Source: a virus
Direction: 5' to 3' (one strand)
Length of the DNA: 21,912 nucleotides
Virus record (IMG/VR): IMGVR_UViG_3300020195_000177
Coordinates: 1-21,912 of that record
A model generated the notes under the pieces. The model saw nothing but the letters and a program-made list of their open reading frames with translations, was not told the origin of the DNA and did no database searches. Below, one piece after another: positions 14,198 through 20,101 of the stretch (positions are counted from its first letter, which is position 1; the number at the start of each line of letters is the position of its first letter). The translations under genes were made by a program, and so were the position numbers.

Positions 14198-14388
14198 GCA
14201 CTCCAAGCTGCGTAGGCTTCGTCATACGCAGCCCGTGTGGCATTAAGAGTCGTACAAGCTCGTAAGTATACGAGGTGTTCAGTTTCACGTTTGAGCCGCG
14301 CAGCGTCGTATTGACTACACGCGACTAGATAGGCGTCGTAGGCGGCGTCGAGGGCCACTGATTTATCATCCGTTGATTCATCATCCAT
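14176..14388 (-). CDS. Short helical Ala/Tyr-rich protein
   Basis: 70 residues from ATG 14388 (MDDESTDDKS), with AGGGGG upstream as ribosome site; it overlaps the end of the upstream gene by eight bases. The rest is one long amphipathic stretch of AYDAYLVACSQYDAARL and similar repeats (YDEAYAAWSAY), coiled-coil-like, ending RFCFF. A longer in-frame reading to 14589 passes through the upstream gene and is basic and implausible. Function unknown. Confidence 0.6.
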   Translation of the reverse strand: MDDESTDDKSVALDAAYDAYLVACSQYDAARLKRETEHLVYLRACTTLNATRAAYDEAYAAWSAYRFCFF

Positions 14389-14803
14389 TGTTGGCCCCCT
14401 CGCAAGTGTCCAGAGACGTTTGGAACCAATCAGGCAATTCGGCCTGCAAAAAATAACCAAACCCAGTGTTGTCATATTTAACGTAGGTTGGATTTTTGAA
14501 TGCGTCCAGGAGCTGCCGAAGAGAACTCTCCTTCTCCAACTTCGTCTTCCCGAGCCACGGGAGGACGCAGACCTCCGCTGAGGCGACAACTAGAGCGTAC
14601 CAGGAGTAGACAGTCTCTTGAGAGGCCGTCTCTGGGAGATTCCGCTGCAACGTGAAGGAGACTTCCTCGCCTCGAAAATAGCGGGAAAAACCCTCCCCCT
14701 CTTTGACTACCTTGAAGAACTCTATTCGGAGTTGTTCAATTCCAATTGAGTGAAACGTCTGGCGACCCACCCGAAATGCCCACTTTGCCTTGTTCTTGTT
14801 CAT
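14381..14803 (-). CDS. Unknown protein, 140 residues, leaderless start
   Basis: ATG at 14803 (MNKNKAKW). An alternating alpha/beta sequence with HSIGIEQLRIEFFKVVKEG, EVSFTLQRNLPE and AELPDWFQTSLDTCEG; no known motif. It starts 6 bases past a TAGATT -10, so the mRNA has no real leader and no ribosome site is present. The preceding tRNA-Leu (UAG) ends 11 bases from the -35. Function unknown. Confidence 0.7.
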   Translation of the reverse strand: MNKNKAKWAFRVGRQTFHSIGIEQLRIEFFKVVKEGEGFSRYFRGEEVSFTLQRNLPETASQETVYSWYALVVASAEVCVLPWLGKTKLEKESSLRQLLDAFKNPTYVKYDNTGFGYFLQAELPDWFQTSLDTCEGANNG

Positions 14804-14809
14804 TCATTT

Positions 14810-14837
14810 AATCTACAGGAATCAAATTAAATGTCAA
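14810..14837 (-). promoter_or_regulatory. Sigma70-like promoter, leaderless
   Basis: TTGACA (14832-14837 complement), 16-base spacer and TAGATT (14810-14815 complement). The stretch TTGACATTTAATT and a following GATT...CTGTA are shared with the promoter at 16813-16841. Confidence 0.75.
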
Positions 14838-14847
14838 TAAATAATTG

Positions 14848-14928
14848 TGCGAGAAAAAGGACTCGAACCTTCACGGATTGCTCCACTGGATTCTAAGTCC
14901 AGCGTGTCTACCATTCCACCATTCTCGC
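14848..14928 (-). tRNA. tRNA-Leu(UAG), CUA codon
   Basis: Acceptor arms GCGAGAA and TTCTCGC pair fully, discriminator A. The anticodon stem CTGGA/TCCAG holds loop CTTAGAA, anticodon TAG. A long variable arm (TGGAGCAATCCG) marks it as a type II tRNA, consistent with Leu. T-arm GGTTCGAGTCC is present. CCA is not encoded. Many CTA codons appear in the window. Confidence 0.92.
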
Positions 14929-14935
14929 AGGAACG

Positions 14936-15019
14936 TGTCAAAAGCGAGACTCGAACTCGCACTCCAGAGGTTGGAAAAGGATTTTAAGTCCTCCGCGTCT
15001 ACCGTTTCGCCATTTTGAC
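14936..15019 (-). tRNA. tRNA-Leu(UAA), UUA codon
   Basis: Acceptor GTCAAAA pairs with TTTTGAC, discriminator A. Anticodon stem GAGGA with TCCTT around loop CTTAAAA, anticodon TAA. A long variable arm (about TTCCAACCTCTGGAGT) is present, as expected of Leu. T-arm GAGTTCGAGTCTC is intact. It lies seven bases from tRNA-Leu(UAG) and ten bases after the end of the neighbouring coding gene. Confidence 0.9.
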
Positions 15020-15028
15020 AAAATCTAT

Positions 15029-15403
15029 CTATTTTCTGGGTCTTTGATGTGAGACGAAGAAGTCGGCTGCTTCTGGTGACGACCACCCAAAATATGAATG
15101 ACTATCCATACTGATGAAATGGACAAAAAAATCAAGAGGCAGTTTGCAGTGACACCCATCCTCAAAGGTCAAAGACGTAGCGACGGTATCATGAGAGGTA
15201 GATACCACTCCCCTCCACACCATAAAGAATGCATCGTACCACGAATCTCCAGTTTTCAGAATCGATGCTTCAGCCGTTTCGTACTGTACGTCCTCTAATA
15301 CTGGTTGACGTACCTCGATTTCGTCCCACGACTGCATGACTAAGGAGTTATATTGTGCCTTTTTAACGGAGCGAGAGATATCACTATATGGTGTTTTTTT
15401 CAT
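15029..15403 (-). CDS. Unknown protein, 124 residues, between tRNA genes
   Basis: ATG at 15403 (MKKTPYSDIS). A helix with ISRSVKKAQYNSLVM is followed by beta-like segments with SWYDAFFMVWRGVVS and CHCKLPLDFFVHFISM, and a final aromatic stretch HSYFGWSSPEAADFFV. No signal or membrane segment. A frame running upstream passes through the tRNA-Thr gene, so the start at 15403 is preferred, lying seven bases past the tRNA. Function unknown. Confidence 0.65.
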   Translation of the reverse strand: MKKTPYSDISRSVKKAQYNSLVMQSWDEIEVRQPVLEDVQYETAEASILKTGDSWYDAFFMVWRGVVSTSHDTVATSLTFEDGCHCKLPLDFFVHFISMDSHSYFGWSSPEAADFFVSHQRPRK

Positions 15404-15409
15404 TTTATG

Positions 15410-15481
15410 AGCCCGTTGCAGGAATCGAACCCGCCTATCCGGTTTACAAGACCGGAACATCGCCACCAATGCTTAACGGGC
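15410..15481 (-). tRNA. tRNA-Thr(UGU), ACA codon
   Basis: Acceptor GCCCGTT pairs with AACGGGC, discriminator T. Anticodon stem CCGGT/ACCGG around loop CTTGTAA gives anticodon TGT. T-arm GGGTTCGATTCC is intact. The first nine bases overlap the end of the upstream coding gene, whose stop codon lies inside the tRNA. Confidence 0.92.
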
Positions 15482-16177
15482 CAAGATTTTCATCGCAGTG
15501 TGGTCAAAATCTAGGATATGAATCCTATCTAGCCAGTGCTTGGCGAGCCAGTCCTTCCCCCACACGCGAGGGTAATACTTCTTAAAAATTTTCTTCAGCT
15601 TGCTACTGAATGCCTTGTTCATCTTAAAGTCGACGCCCGTTAAGCCCGTGCAGACGTAGGCGTTGATTTCGTCCATAATCACTCGGGGCATATATCCACA
15701 GGCGGTAAGCCAACTAGATAGCTGCTTGATAAAATGCCTAGTCTCCTCGTCCGCGTCGAATGATACCTTGATAGCCTCCAGCACTTCGGTCCGGTACGCT
15801 TCATCCAAGAAAAAACACCCGTGCACGATTTCATGCGCTACGGTAGAGTGGCTCTTCTGCCCGGTGGCAATGATATACCCGTCAGTTATTGACGAGAAAT
15901 GGTCCAAAAAGGCACTTTCCTTTCGGGTGAACGGGAGGAAGTCCTCGTCTAAATAGAAGCGAGCTAGGGCCCGAACAGGAAAATTAAATCCAGACCAGTC
16001 CTGGTGGTACATCCTACCTCCAGTCTCCTCCTCATACCAGTCCTCGTACTCCTCCCGCGAAAAGGACGCGCCCGCAAACTTAGGCGATTCGTAGTGTTCC
16101 TGGAATCGCATCATGGTGGTCCCGCACAGATATTGTGTAGGGAACCCCACAAAATATATGGGGAGTTTGGTTGGCAT
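15473..16177 (-). CDS. HExxH phage protein, predicted metalloprotease
   Basis: This encodes 234 residues. An N-terminal signature MRFQEHYESPKF followed by an aromatic DWSGFNFP segment recalls an unnamed phage protein family that I know only by pattern. His115, Glu116 and His119 (VAHEIVHGCFF) form the zinc motif, and DEINAY at 169-173 offers Glu170 as a third ligand. No signal peptide or membrane segment is visible, so it would act in the cytosol or be packaged. The substrate is unknown. The ATG follows the previous stop directly. Its last nine bases, including TAA, are also the 5' end of tRNA-Thr. Confidence 0.7.
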   Translation of the reverse strand: MPTKLPIYFVGFPTQYLCGTTMMRFQEHYESPKFAGASFSREEYEDWYEEETGGRMYHQDWSGFNFPVRALARFYLDEDFLPFTRKESAFLDHFSSITDGYIIATGQKSHSTVAHEIVHGCFFLDEAYRTEVLEAIKVSFDADEETRHFIKQLSSWLTACGYMPRVIMDEINAYVCTGLTGVDFKMNKAFSSKLKKIFKKYYPRVWGKDWLAKHWLDRIHILDFDHTAMKILAR

Positions 16178-16486
16178 TTAGGGAGCCTTTATTCCGACAA
16201 CTAACTGGTTGTGTTGGGTCCGGTGTAGTCCGACCGTGAAGTCGAGCAAGTCAGCACAAACTAACAATGTTTTTATTTCTTCAAAAAAAGTACGAATATT
16301 TTTGATTAGACCGATATCAAATTCGTCCACCACATACCACCCCTGCCCCTCGTCTCCGCCGATTTCGGGAAGGCGTGTTAGGAAGTCATCGGGCCAGAAA
16401 TCTACATCGTCTGGACTAAATGTAACGTACACCTTACCGGCACGGATACTGCCCAGGATATTCAGTCTTTTTAGCCTTGAAAACAT
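16178..16486 (-). CDS. Unknown protein, 102 residues, leaderless start
   Basis: ATG at 16486 (MFSRLKRLNILG). Beta-rich start (GKVYVTFSPDDVDFWPDDF), an aromatic GWYVVDEFDIGLIKNIRTFF region and a C-terminal strand FTVGLHRTQ. No motif identified. It is preceded by TTGATT, 17 bases and TAAAAT ending six bases before the ATG. The downstream HExxH gene starts with the next base after its stop, so they form one unit. Function unknown. Confidence 0.65.
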   Translation of the reverse strand: MFSRLKRLNILGSIRAGKVYVTFSPDDVDFWPDDFLTRLPEIGGDEGQGWYVVDEFDIGLIKNIRTFFEEIKTLLVCADLLDFTVGLHRTQHNQLVVGIKAP

Positions 16487-16492
16487 TATTTA

Positions 16493-16521
16493 ATTTTACC
16501 ATATATCCGGTGAAAAATCAA
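16493..16521 (-). promoter_or_regulatory. Sigma70-like promoter, leaderless
   Basis: TTGATT (16516-16521 complement), 17-base spacer, TAAAAT (16493-16498 complement), then six bases to the ATG at 16486. Confidence 0.7.
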
Positions 16522-16561
16522 GCCTGCCTTATTAATTAGATTGAATCCCAAATCCGAGTGA

Positions 16562-16807
16562 CTACTCGATGGTAGGCAGGCCACCTTCGCGGCGGCATTC
16601 TCCCCTTATCCACCACTGCTTGAGCCCGTTGCCGCCCTCGATAGCGGGCAAGTCGTTGTCACGGTGGAGCTGTCCATTCTGGTACCACTCCTTGGTACCA
16701 TTCTCCTTCTCAACGGCAGGCAAGGGTCCGTCACGATGGAGCTGACCTTTTTCGTTGTGCCAACGGACGGTTCCGTATTCATCCGTACTTACTTTGCTAT
16801 TGCCCAT
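16562..16807 (-). CDS. Short Trp-rich 24-residue repeat protein, paralogue 4
   Basis: 81 residues starting at ATG 16807 (MGNSKVSTDEYGTVRWHN). A TTG 18 bases upstream lies within the promoter and is rejected. Three units with the shape HRDxxLPAxE...G.K.WW..G follow; the last is cut off at LPTIE. The N-terminus aligns with those of the three neighbours (S-T-D..GTVRW-N), so it is a family member with its own leaderless promoter. Repeats of this style resemble YwqK/MORN-like phage repeats, whose function is not settled. Confidence 0.75.
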   Translation of the reverse strand: MGNSKVSTDEYGTVRWHNEKGQLHRDGPLPAVEKENGTKEWYQNGQLHRDNDLPAIEGGNGLKQWWIRGECRREGGLPTIE

Positions 16808-16812
16808 TATTA

Positions 16813-16841
16813 ATGGTACAGACAATCGAATTAAATGTCAA
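16813..16841 (-). promoter_or_regulatory. Sigma70-like promoter, leaderless
   Basis: TTGACA (16836-16841 complement), 17-base spacer, TACCAT (16813-16818 complement), five bases to the ATG at 16807. The stop of the preceding paralogue (16838-16840) lies inside the -35. The -35 and spacer begin TTGACATTTAATT, the same as the promoter at 14810-14837. Confidence 0.75.
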
Positions 16842-17344
16842 CCGTCATTGCTCCTTTTTTCCCGTTCGACGGTAGGCAGGTCTCCCCATTCAATAATGGG
16901 CAACCCTCCATCGCGATGGAAGAGACCGTCTTTCCACCACTGCTTGGTCCCGTCTTTCCACTCGATAGCAGGCAAGCCTCCTGCTCGATGGGGTTTGCCA
17001 TTTATCCACCATTCCTTGTGTCCGTCTGTGTATTCGACAGCGGGAAGGTCTCCTTCACGATGAAGCTGCCCCCTTACCCGCCACGACCTATTTCCGTCTG
17101 CCCATTCGATGGAGGGCAGGCCGCCGTCACGGTGACGCTGGCCATCTACCCACCACTCCTTGCTCCCGTCTGCGTGTTCGACGGCGGGTAGGCCTTCACT
17201 GCGATGAGGAAGGCCGCTTTCGTCAAACCAACGGACAGTTCCGTCTTCGTCGACTACTTTGTTCTTCATTTTATCTTCTCGGATTTTTCGATACCGTACT
17301 AAATCCGCTTCTACTACGTTTAGCCACCACTGTTCGTCGGTCAC
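16838..17344 (-). CDS. Trp-rich 24-residue repeat protein, paralogue 3
   Basis: 168 residues from a GTG at 17344 that shares one base with the previous TAG (TAGTG); GGTGGAG eight bases upstream is a ribosome site. An internal ATG at 17275 or nearby gives a start aligning with the other paralogues (MKNKVVDEDGTVRWF). The first part has WWLNVVEADL, similar to FWFNVVESF in the upstream paralogue. Five repeat units follow; the last is truncated into WGDLPTVEREKRSNDG. It has 13 Trp in 168 residues. Function unknown. Confidence 0.7.
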   Translation of the reverse strand: MTDEQWWLNVVEADLVRYRKIREDKMKNKVVDEDGTVRWFDESGLPHRSEGLPAVEHADGSKEWWVDGQRHRDGGLPSIEWADGNRSWRVRGQLHREGDLPAVEYTDGHKEWWINGKPHRAGGLPAIEWKDGTKQWWKDGLFHRDGGLPIIEWGDLPTVEREKRSNDG

Positions 17345-18006
17345 TAGGAAATCTCCACCAATTTATATCTCTTGCCGCCAATCTCGATAATGTCAGAGCA
17401 GGAAGGAGGAGGTCGAACTTCCTCACCTTTGATATACCACTGCCTTTCCCCGTCCGCCCGTTCGACGGCGGGCAAGCCTCCGTCACGGTGAAGTTTCCCG
17501 TTCACGTACCAATGCTTGGTCCCATTTAACCACTCGATAGCAGGCAGGCCGCCGTCACGGTGGGGCTGTCCGTCCACCCACCACTGCCTTTCCCCATCTG
17601 GCCTTTGGAAGGCGGGCAACCCGCCGTCACGGTGAAGGAGTCCGTTTACTCGCCACTCCTTATGTCCGTCTGCCCGTTCAACGGCAGGTAATCCACCATC
17701 ACGGTGACGCTGACCGTCTACGTACCACTGCCTGGTCCCGTTCGACCGCTCAACAGCAGGCAATCCGTCGTCACGGTGAAGGAGGCCGTTTTCCCACCAC
17801 TCCCTACCGCCGTCTGTCCATTCGACGGCAGGCAGGCCGCCATCGCGGTGAGGAAGTCTCAGGTTATTATACCAGCGAATGGTACCGCTAGAGTCCGTTG
17901 TCGAATTTTCAGTGTTCATTTTTGCCTCTATGCCGCCGGATTCCGGTAACTGTTGCCGGAATAGTTGCCGGAATGATTCTACTACATTAAACCAGAAAAT
18001 GGTCAC
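17344..18006 (-). CDS. Trp-rich 24-residue repeat protein, paralogue 2
   Basis: 220 residues from a GTG overlapping the previous TAG by one base, with GGTGGAGA six bases upstream. An ATG at 17919 (MNTENSTTD), with AGAGGC before it, would align with the start of paralogue 1. Six full repeat units (HRDGGLPAVE...DG...W) are followed by a conserved tail: GEEVRPPPSCSDIIEIGGKR, then YKLVEIS. The tail is shared with paralogue 1. There is no signal or membrane segment. It may form an elongated solenoid for binding, an inference from its repeats. Confidence 0.78.
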   Translation of the reverse strand: MTIFWFNVVESFRQLFRQQLPESGGIEAKMNTENSTTDSSGTIRWYNNLRLPHRDGGLPAVEWTDGGREWWENGLLHRDDGLPAVERSNGTRQWYVDGQRHRDGGLPAVERADGHKEWRVNGLLHRDGGLPAFQRPDGERQWWVDGQPHRDGGLPAIEWLNGTKHWYVNGKLHRDGGLPAVERADGERQWYIKGEEVRPPPSCSDIIEIGGKRYKLVEIS

Positions 18007-18728
18007 TAAATCTCCACCAATTTATATCTCTTGCCACCAATCTCGATAAGGTCAGAGCAGGAAGGAGGAGGTCGAACTTCCTCACCTTTGATATACCACG
18101 ACTTGGTTCCGTCCGCCCGCTCGACGGCAGGCAAGCCTCCGTCACGGTGGAGTTCTCCGTCCGTGTACCATTTTTTGGTTCCGTCTGCCCACTCGACCGC
18201 AGGCAGGCCGCCGTCACGGTGGGGCTGTCCGTTTATTCGCCACTCTTTAGTTCCACTTGCGCACACAACGGCAGGCAGGCCGCCGTCACGATGACGGTGG
18301 TCGTTCACAAACCACTGTCTGTCGCCATCTGCCCCCTCAATAGCAGGAAGGTCGCCGCCACGATGGCGCTGGCCGTCTACGTACCACTGCTTGGTCCCGT
18401 CTAACCACTCGACCGCAGGCAAATCATCTTCGCGGTGGAGTTGACCGTCCGTCCACCATTCCTTGGTCCCGTCTACCTGTTCAAAGGCAGGCAATCCTCC
18501 ATCACGATGACGAACACCGTTTGTCCACCACTCCTTGGTGCCGTCTGGTCGTTCGATTGCGGGCAGGTCTCCTCCACGGTGGGGGCGTCCATCCACCCAC
18601 CATTCCTTGGTGCCGTCTGGTCTCACGATGGCGGGCAGACCTCCGCCACGATGAAGTTCCCTATTCTGGTTATACCAGCGAACGGTTCCGACTGAGTCTG
18701 TTGAGACTTCAAATACTCCATATACCAT
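18006..18728 (-). CDS. Trp-rich 24-residue repeat protein, paralogue 1
   Basis: 240 residues from ATG 18728, with CTAAAGGA as ribosome site eight to nine bases upstream. A short N-terminal part (VYGVFEVSTDSVGTVRWYN) is followed by eight units of 24 residues with the pattern HR-D/G-G-G-LPA, E, DGTKEW(W)..G. The tail EEVRPPPSCSDLIEIGGK ends RYKLVEI. It has 14 Trp in 240 residues. It resembles YwqK/MORN-like repeat proteins of large phages in style. The gene lies in the block carrying tRNA-Trp. Function unknown. Confidence 0.8.
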   Translation of the reverse strand: MVYGVFEVSTDSVGTVRWYNQNRELHRGGGLPAIVRPDGTKEWWVDGRPHRGGDLPAIERPDGTKEWWTNGVRHRDGGLPAFEQVDGTKEWWTDGQLHREDDLPAVEWLDGTKQWYVDGQRHRGGDLPAIEGADGDRQWFVNDHRHRDGGLPAVVCASGTKEWRINGQPHRDGGLPAVEWADGTKKWYTDGELHRDGGLPAVERADGTKSWYIKGEEVRPPPSCSDLIEIGGKRYKLVEI

Positions 18729-18741
18729 GGATTCGTATCCT

Positions 18742-18990
18742 TTAGTTCGTCATACTTGTTGGCTTGGAAAGACTATGTACCATCACCCCTTCAGGAGTGA
18801 CTATGATGTCGCCATCGTGCAAAAAATGAGAAATATCAGCTACGCATTCGTAGACCAGGCCTGCCTGCTCGCCTAGGAATATTTTTTTCCCACTCCTCTC
18901 GACAAACACCAAAAATGAACTGATTGGTATCTCATTGCCTGTAGAGGCGATGAGATTTCGGTGCGTGGGGAAAAAGGTCCATCGTCTCAT
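18742..18990 (-). CDS. Small unknown protein, 82 residues
   Basis: ATG at 18990 overlaps the previous stop (ATGA). Beta-rich sequence with IPISSFLVFVERSGKKIFLG, HFLHDGDIIVTPEGVMVHSL and basic N-terminus (MRRWTFFPTHRNLI). No motif recognised. The stop is 13 bases before the first repeat protein, so translation is likely linked. Function unknown. Confidence 0.65.
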   Translation of the reverse strand: MRRWTFFPTHRNLIASTGNEIPISSFLVFVERSGKKIFLGEQAGLVYECVADISHFLHDGDIIVTPEGVMVHSLSKPTSMTN

Positions 18991-19421
18991 ATTTTTACCA
19001 GTGCAGTTTTCAGGGCTATCAACTCTCGTTTTAATCTGACGTTCCGGCCTATTTCTTTGTCAGCCTTGCTGAGAAAGTAGTCATTGGAGACTTGCAAGTC
19101 TTCCGACGCCTGGAGGACTTCAGAAGGTATATCACATTTTATGATTTTACGGAACACGAATTTGAGGGCTTCGGTAGTAAGCAGCCATTTTGGAAGTGTA
19201 GACAATCTGGTCTGCCATTGCCACCGAACGGTCAGATAGGACCTGGTCGAGAATGGCCCCATTTTTCGCTTGAACCCACTCCGCTCTATCAGGTGCCCCA
19301 TGATGCAGACTGGACGACCTCTAGTGTCAAATACAGCACCAGTAGAAATTTTCAGTTTTCTTATGTTGCCTATAGACCAATCAATAGTATTGATGAAACG
19401 CGCCAGCTCTTTTGTATTCAT
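18987..19421 (-). CDS. Unknown basic protein, 144 residues
   Basis: I place the start at ATG 19421 (MNTKELARF), six bases from AGAG; the ATG three bases upstream is possible. Longer frames run back into tRNA-Trp. It has a DWSIGNIRKLKISTGAVFD segment, GRPVCIMGHLIERSGF, an aromatic basic region (LPKWLLTTEALKFVFRKII) and a C-terminal helix of charged residues. No known motif, but it is not low complexity, so I judge it a real gene. The stop overlaps the next start. Confidence 0.68.
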   Translation of the reverse strand: MNTKELARFINTIDWSIGNIRKLKISTGAVFDTRGRPVCIMGHLIERSGFKRKMGPFSTRSYLTVRWQWQTRLSTLPKWLLTTEALKFVFRKIIKCDIPSEVLQASEDLQVSNDYFLSKADKEIGRNVRLKRELIALKTALVKI

Positions 19422-19434
19422 CATCTGCTCTCTG

Positions 19435-19508
19435 CGCACCAGGAGGGATTCGAACCCCCAACCCGAGGATTTGGAGTCCTCTGCTCTCCCAATTGGAGCT
19501 ACTGGCGC
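19435..19508 (-). tRNA. tRNA-Trp(CCA), UGG codon
   Basis: Acceptor GCGCCAG pairs with CTGGTGC (one G-T), discriminator G as in bacterial tRNA-Trp. Anticodon stem GAGGA/TCCTC around loop CTCCAAA gives anticodon CCA. D-arm and T-arm (GGGGGTTCGAATCCC) are intact. It lies 13 bases before the next gene start and 27 bases after tRNA-Arg. Confidence 0.94.
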
Positions 19509-19535
19509 ATGTATCATTTTTAATTCATCTGCCTG

Positions 19536-19608
19536 CGCGCCCGGAGGGACTCGAACCCCCGACCATAGGCTTAGAAGTCCTCTGCTCTTCCATCTGAGCT
19601 ACGGGCGC
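19536..19608 (-). tRNA. tRNA-Arg(UCU), AGA codon, with weakened anticodon stem
   Basis: Acceptor GCGCCCG pairs with CGGGCGC, discriminator G as in E. coli argU. Loop CTTCTAA gives anticodon TCT. The stem GAGGA with GCCTA has only three standard pairs: A31-G39 and G27-A43 mismatch. The D-arm (GCTC/GAGC) and T-arm GGGGGTTCGAGTCCC are intact. It could be functional after modification or slightly decayed. Confidence 0.85.
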
Positions 19609-19613
19609 GTGCA

Positions 19614-19865
19614 TTAAATTTTTTCTACAGGTGTATTGTCTTCTGTCGACATATCCTTGCCTGGAACTTTTACGACCACCACGAAGGCGTTCCCCAACCG
19701 ACGTGGTAGATAGTCTTGGAGATAGAATTCATCAATCACCTCGACGAGAAGCCGAGGCCCTGCATCGTCGAGGGTCCGGTATGCGTCATAAAACCAGACG
19801 CATTCACCAAATTCTTTTAGAAGCAGTTCGGTGGCTTCCACCACCTCAGTTGTTTCTGCTGCCAT
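19614..19865 (-). CDS. Small unknown protein, 83 residues
   Basis: ATG at 19865. An acidic N-terminal helix (EVVEATELLLKEFG), then beta strands around AYRTLDDAGPRLLVEVI and a Y-L-P-R-R-L-GNAFVVVVKV strand, a pattern of helix plus strands as in ferredoxin-like folds; I cannot name a family. It is preceded closely by the upstream stop and lies five bases before tRNA-Arg, so the tRNA would be processed from the same transcript. Function unknown. Confidence 0.62.
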   Translation of the reverse strand: MAAETTEVVEATELLLKEFGECVWFYDAYRTLDDAGPRLLVEVIDEFYLQDYLPRRLGNAFVVVVKVPGKDMSTEDNTPVEKI

Positions 19866-19867
19866 TG

Positions 19868-20101
19868 TTAGACCACTTCCTTGGCGGGCTCACGACGCTC
19901 ATGGTCTCGACGGTCGTGTTCTCGACGGTCGAAATTGATGCACAAGGTCTTCGCGAGGTACCCAGTACCATTCACGAGAAATAGGGTCGCTGGGCGTCCC
20001 TTTTTATCGGTGTGGATTTTTTCAGCACTGGTAATGATACCAGTCTCTCCACCAGCAGTTTTTACGAACGTGTGCCCCACGATTATATCTTTCATTCTCA
20101 T
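19868..20101 (-). CDS. Small protein with charged repeat tail
   Basis: 77 residues from ATG at 20101 (MRMKDIIVGHTF), with AAAGGAAATAAA as a good ribosome site; a longer frame to 20152 lacks support. The core is beta-rich (GETGIITSAEK, ATLFLVNGTGYLAK). The end is a charged stretch of 5-residue repeats (DRREH, DRRDH, ERRE) from a 15-base tandem repeat. It is the first gene after the promoter at 20151-20178. Function unknown. Confidence 0.65.
   Translation of the reverse strand: MRMKDIIVGHTFVKTAGGETGIITSAEKIHTDKKGRPATLFLVNGTGYLAKTLCINFDRREHDRRDHERREPAKEVV

Larger units (their letters stand above)
16562..18728 (-). repeat. Array of 72-bp repeats in four paralogous genes
   Basis: About 22 copies of a 72-base (24-codon) unit spread over four adjacent genes with 3, 5, 6 and 8 units. 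The DNA motif around GCCGCCGTCACGGTG recurs in most units. Gene ends and starts are copied too (TAGTG junctions at 17344 and 18006), so duplication happened at gene scale and inside genes. Confidence 0.9.

Noticed and set aside
14176-14589. Longer start for the Ala/Tyr-rich gene
   Set aside because: The extension is a basic out-of-frame reading of the upstream gene; ATG at 14388 has a ribosome site.
16555-16568. Small hairpin CGAGT/ACTCG at the end of the shortest repeat gene as terminator
   Set aside because: Only five pairs and no T-run follows on the minus strand; too weak to call.
16562-18728. CRISPR array
   Set aside because: The repeats are 72 bp, in frame, protein-coding and without constant-repeat/variable-spacer structure.
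18987-19517. Longer start of the 144-residue gene inside tRNA-Trp
   Set aside because: The extra residues are a translation of the tRNA gene.
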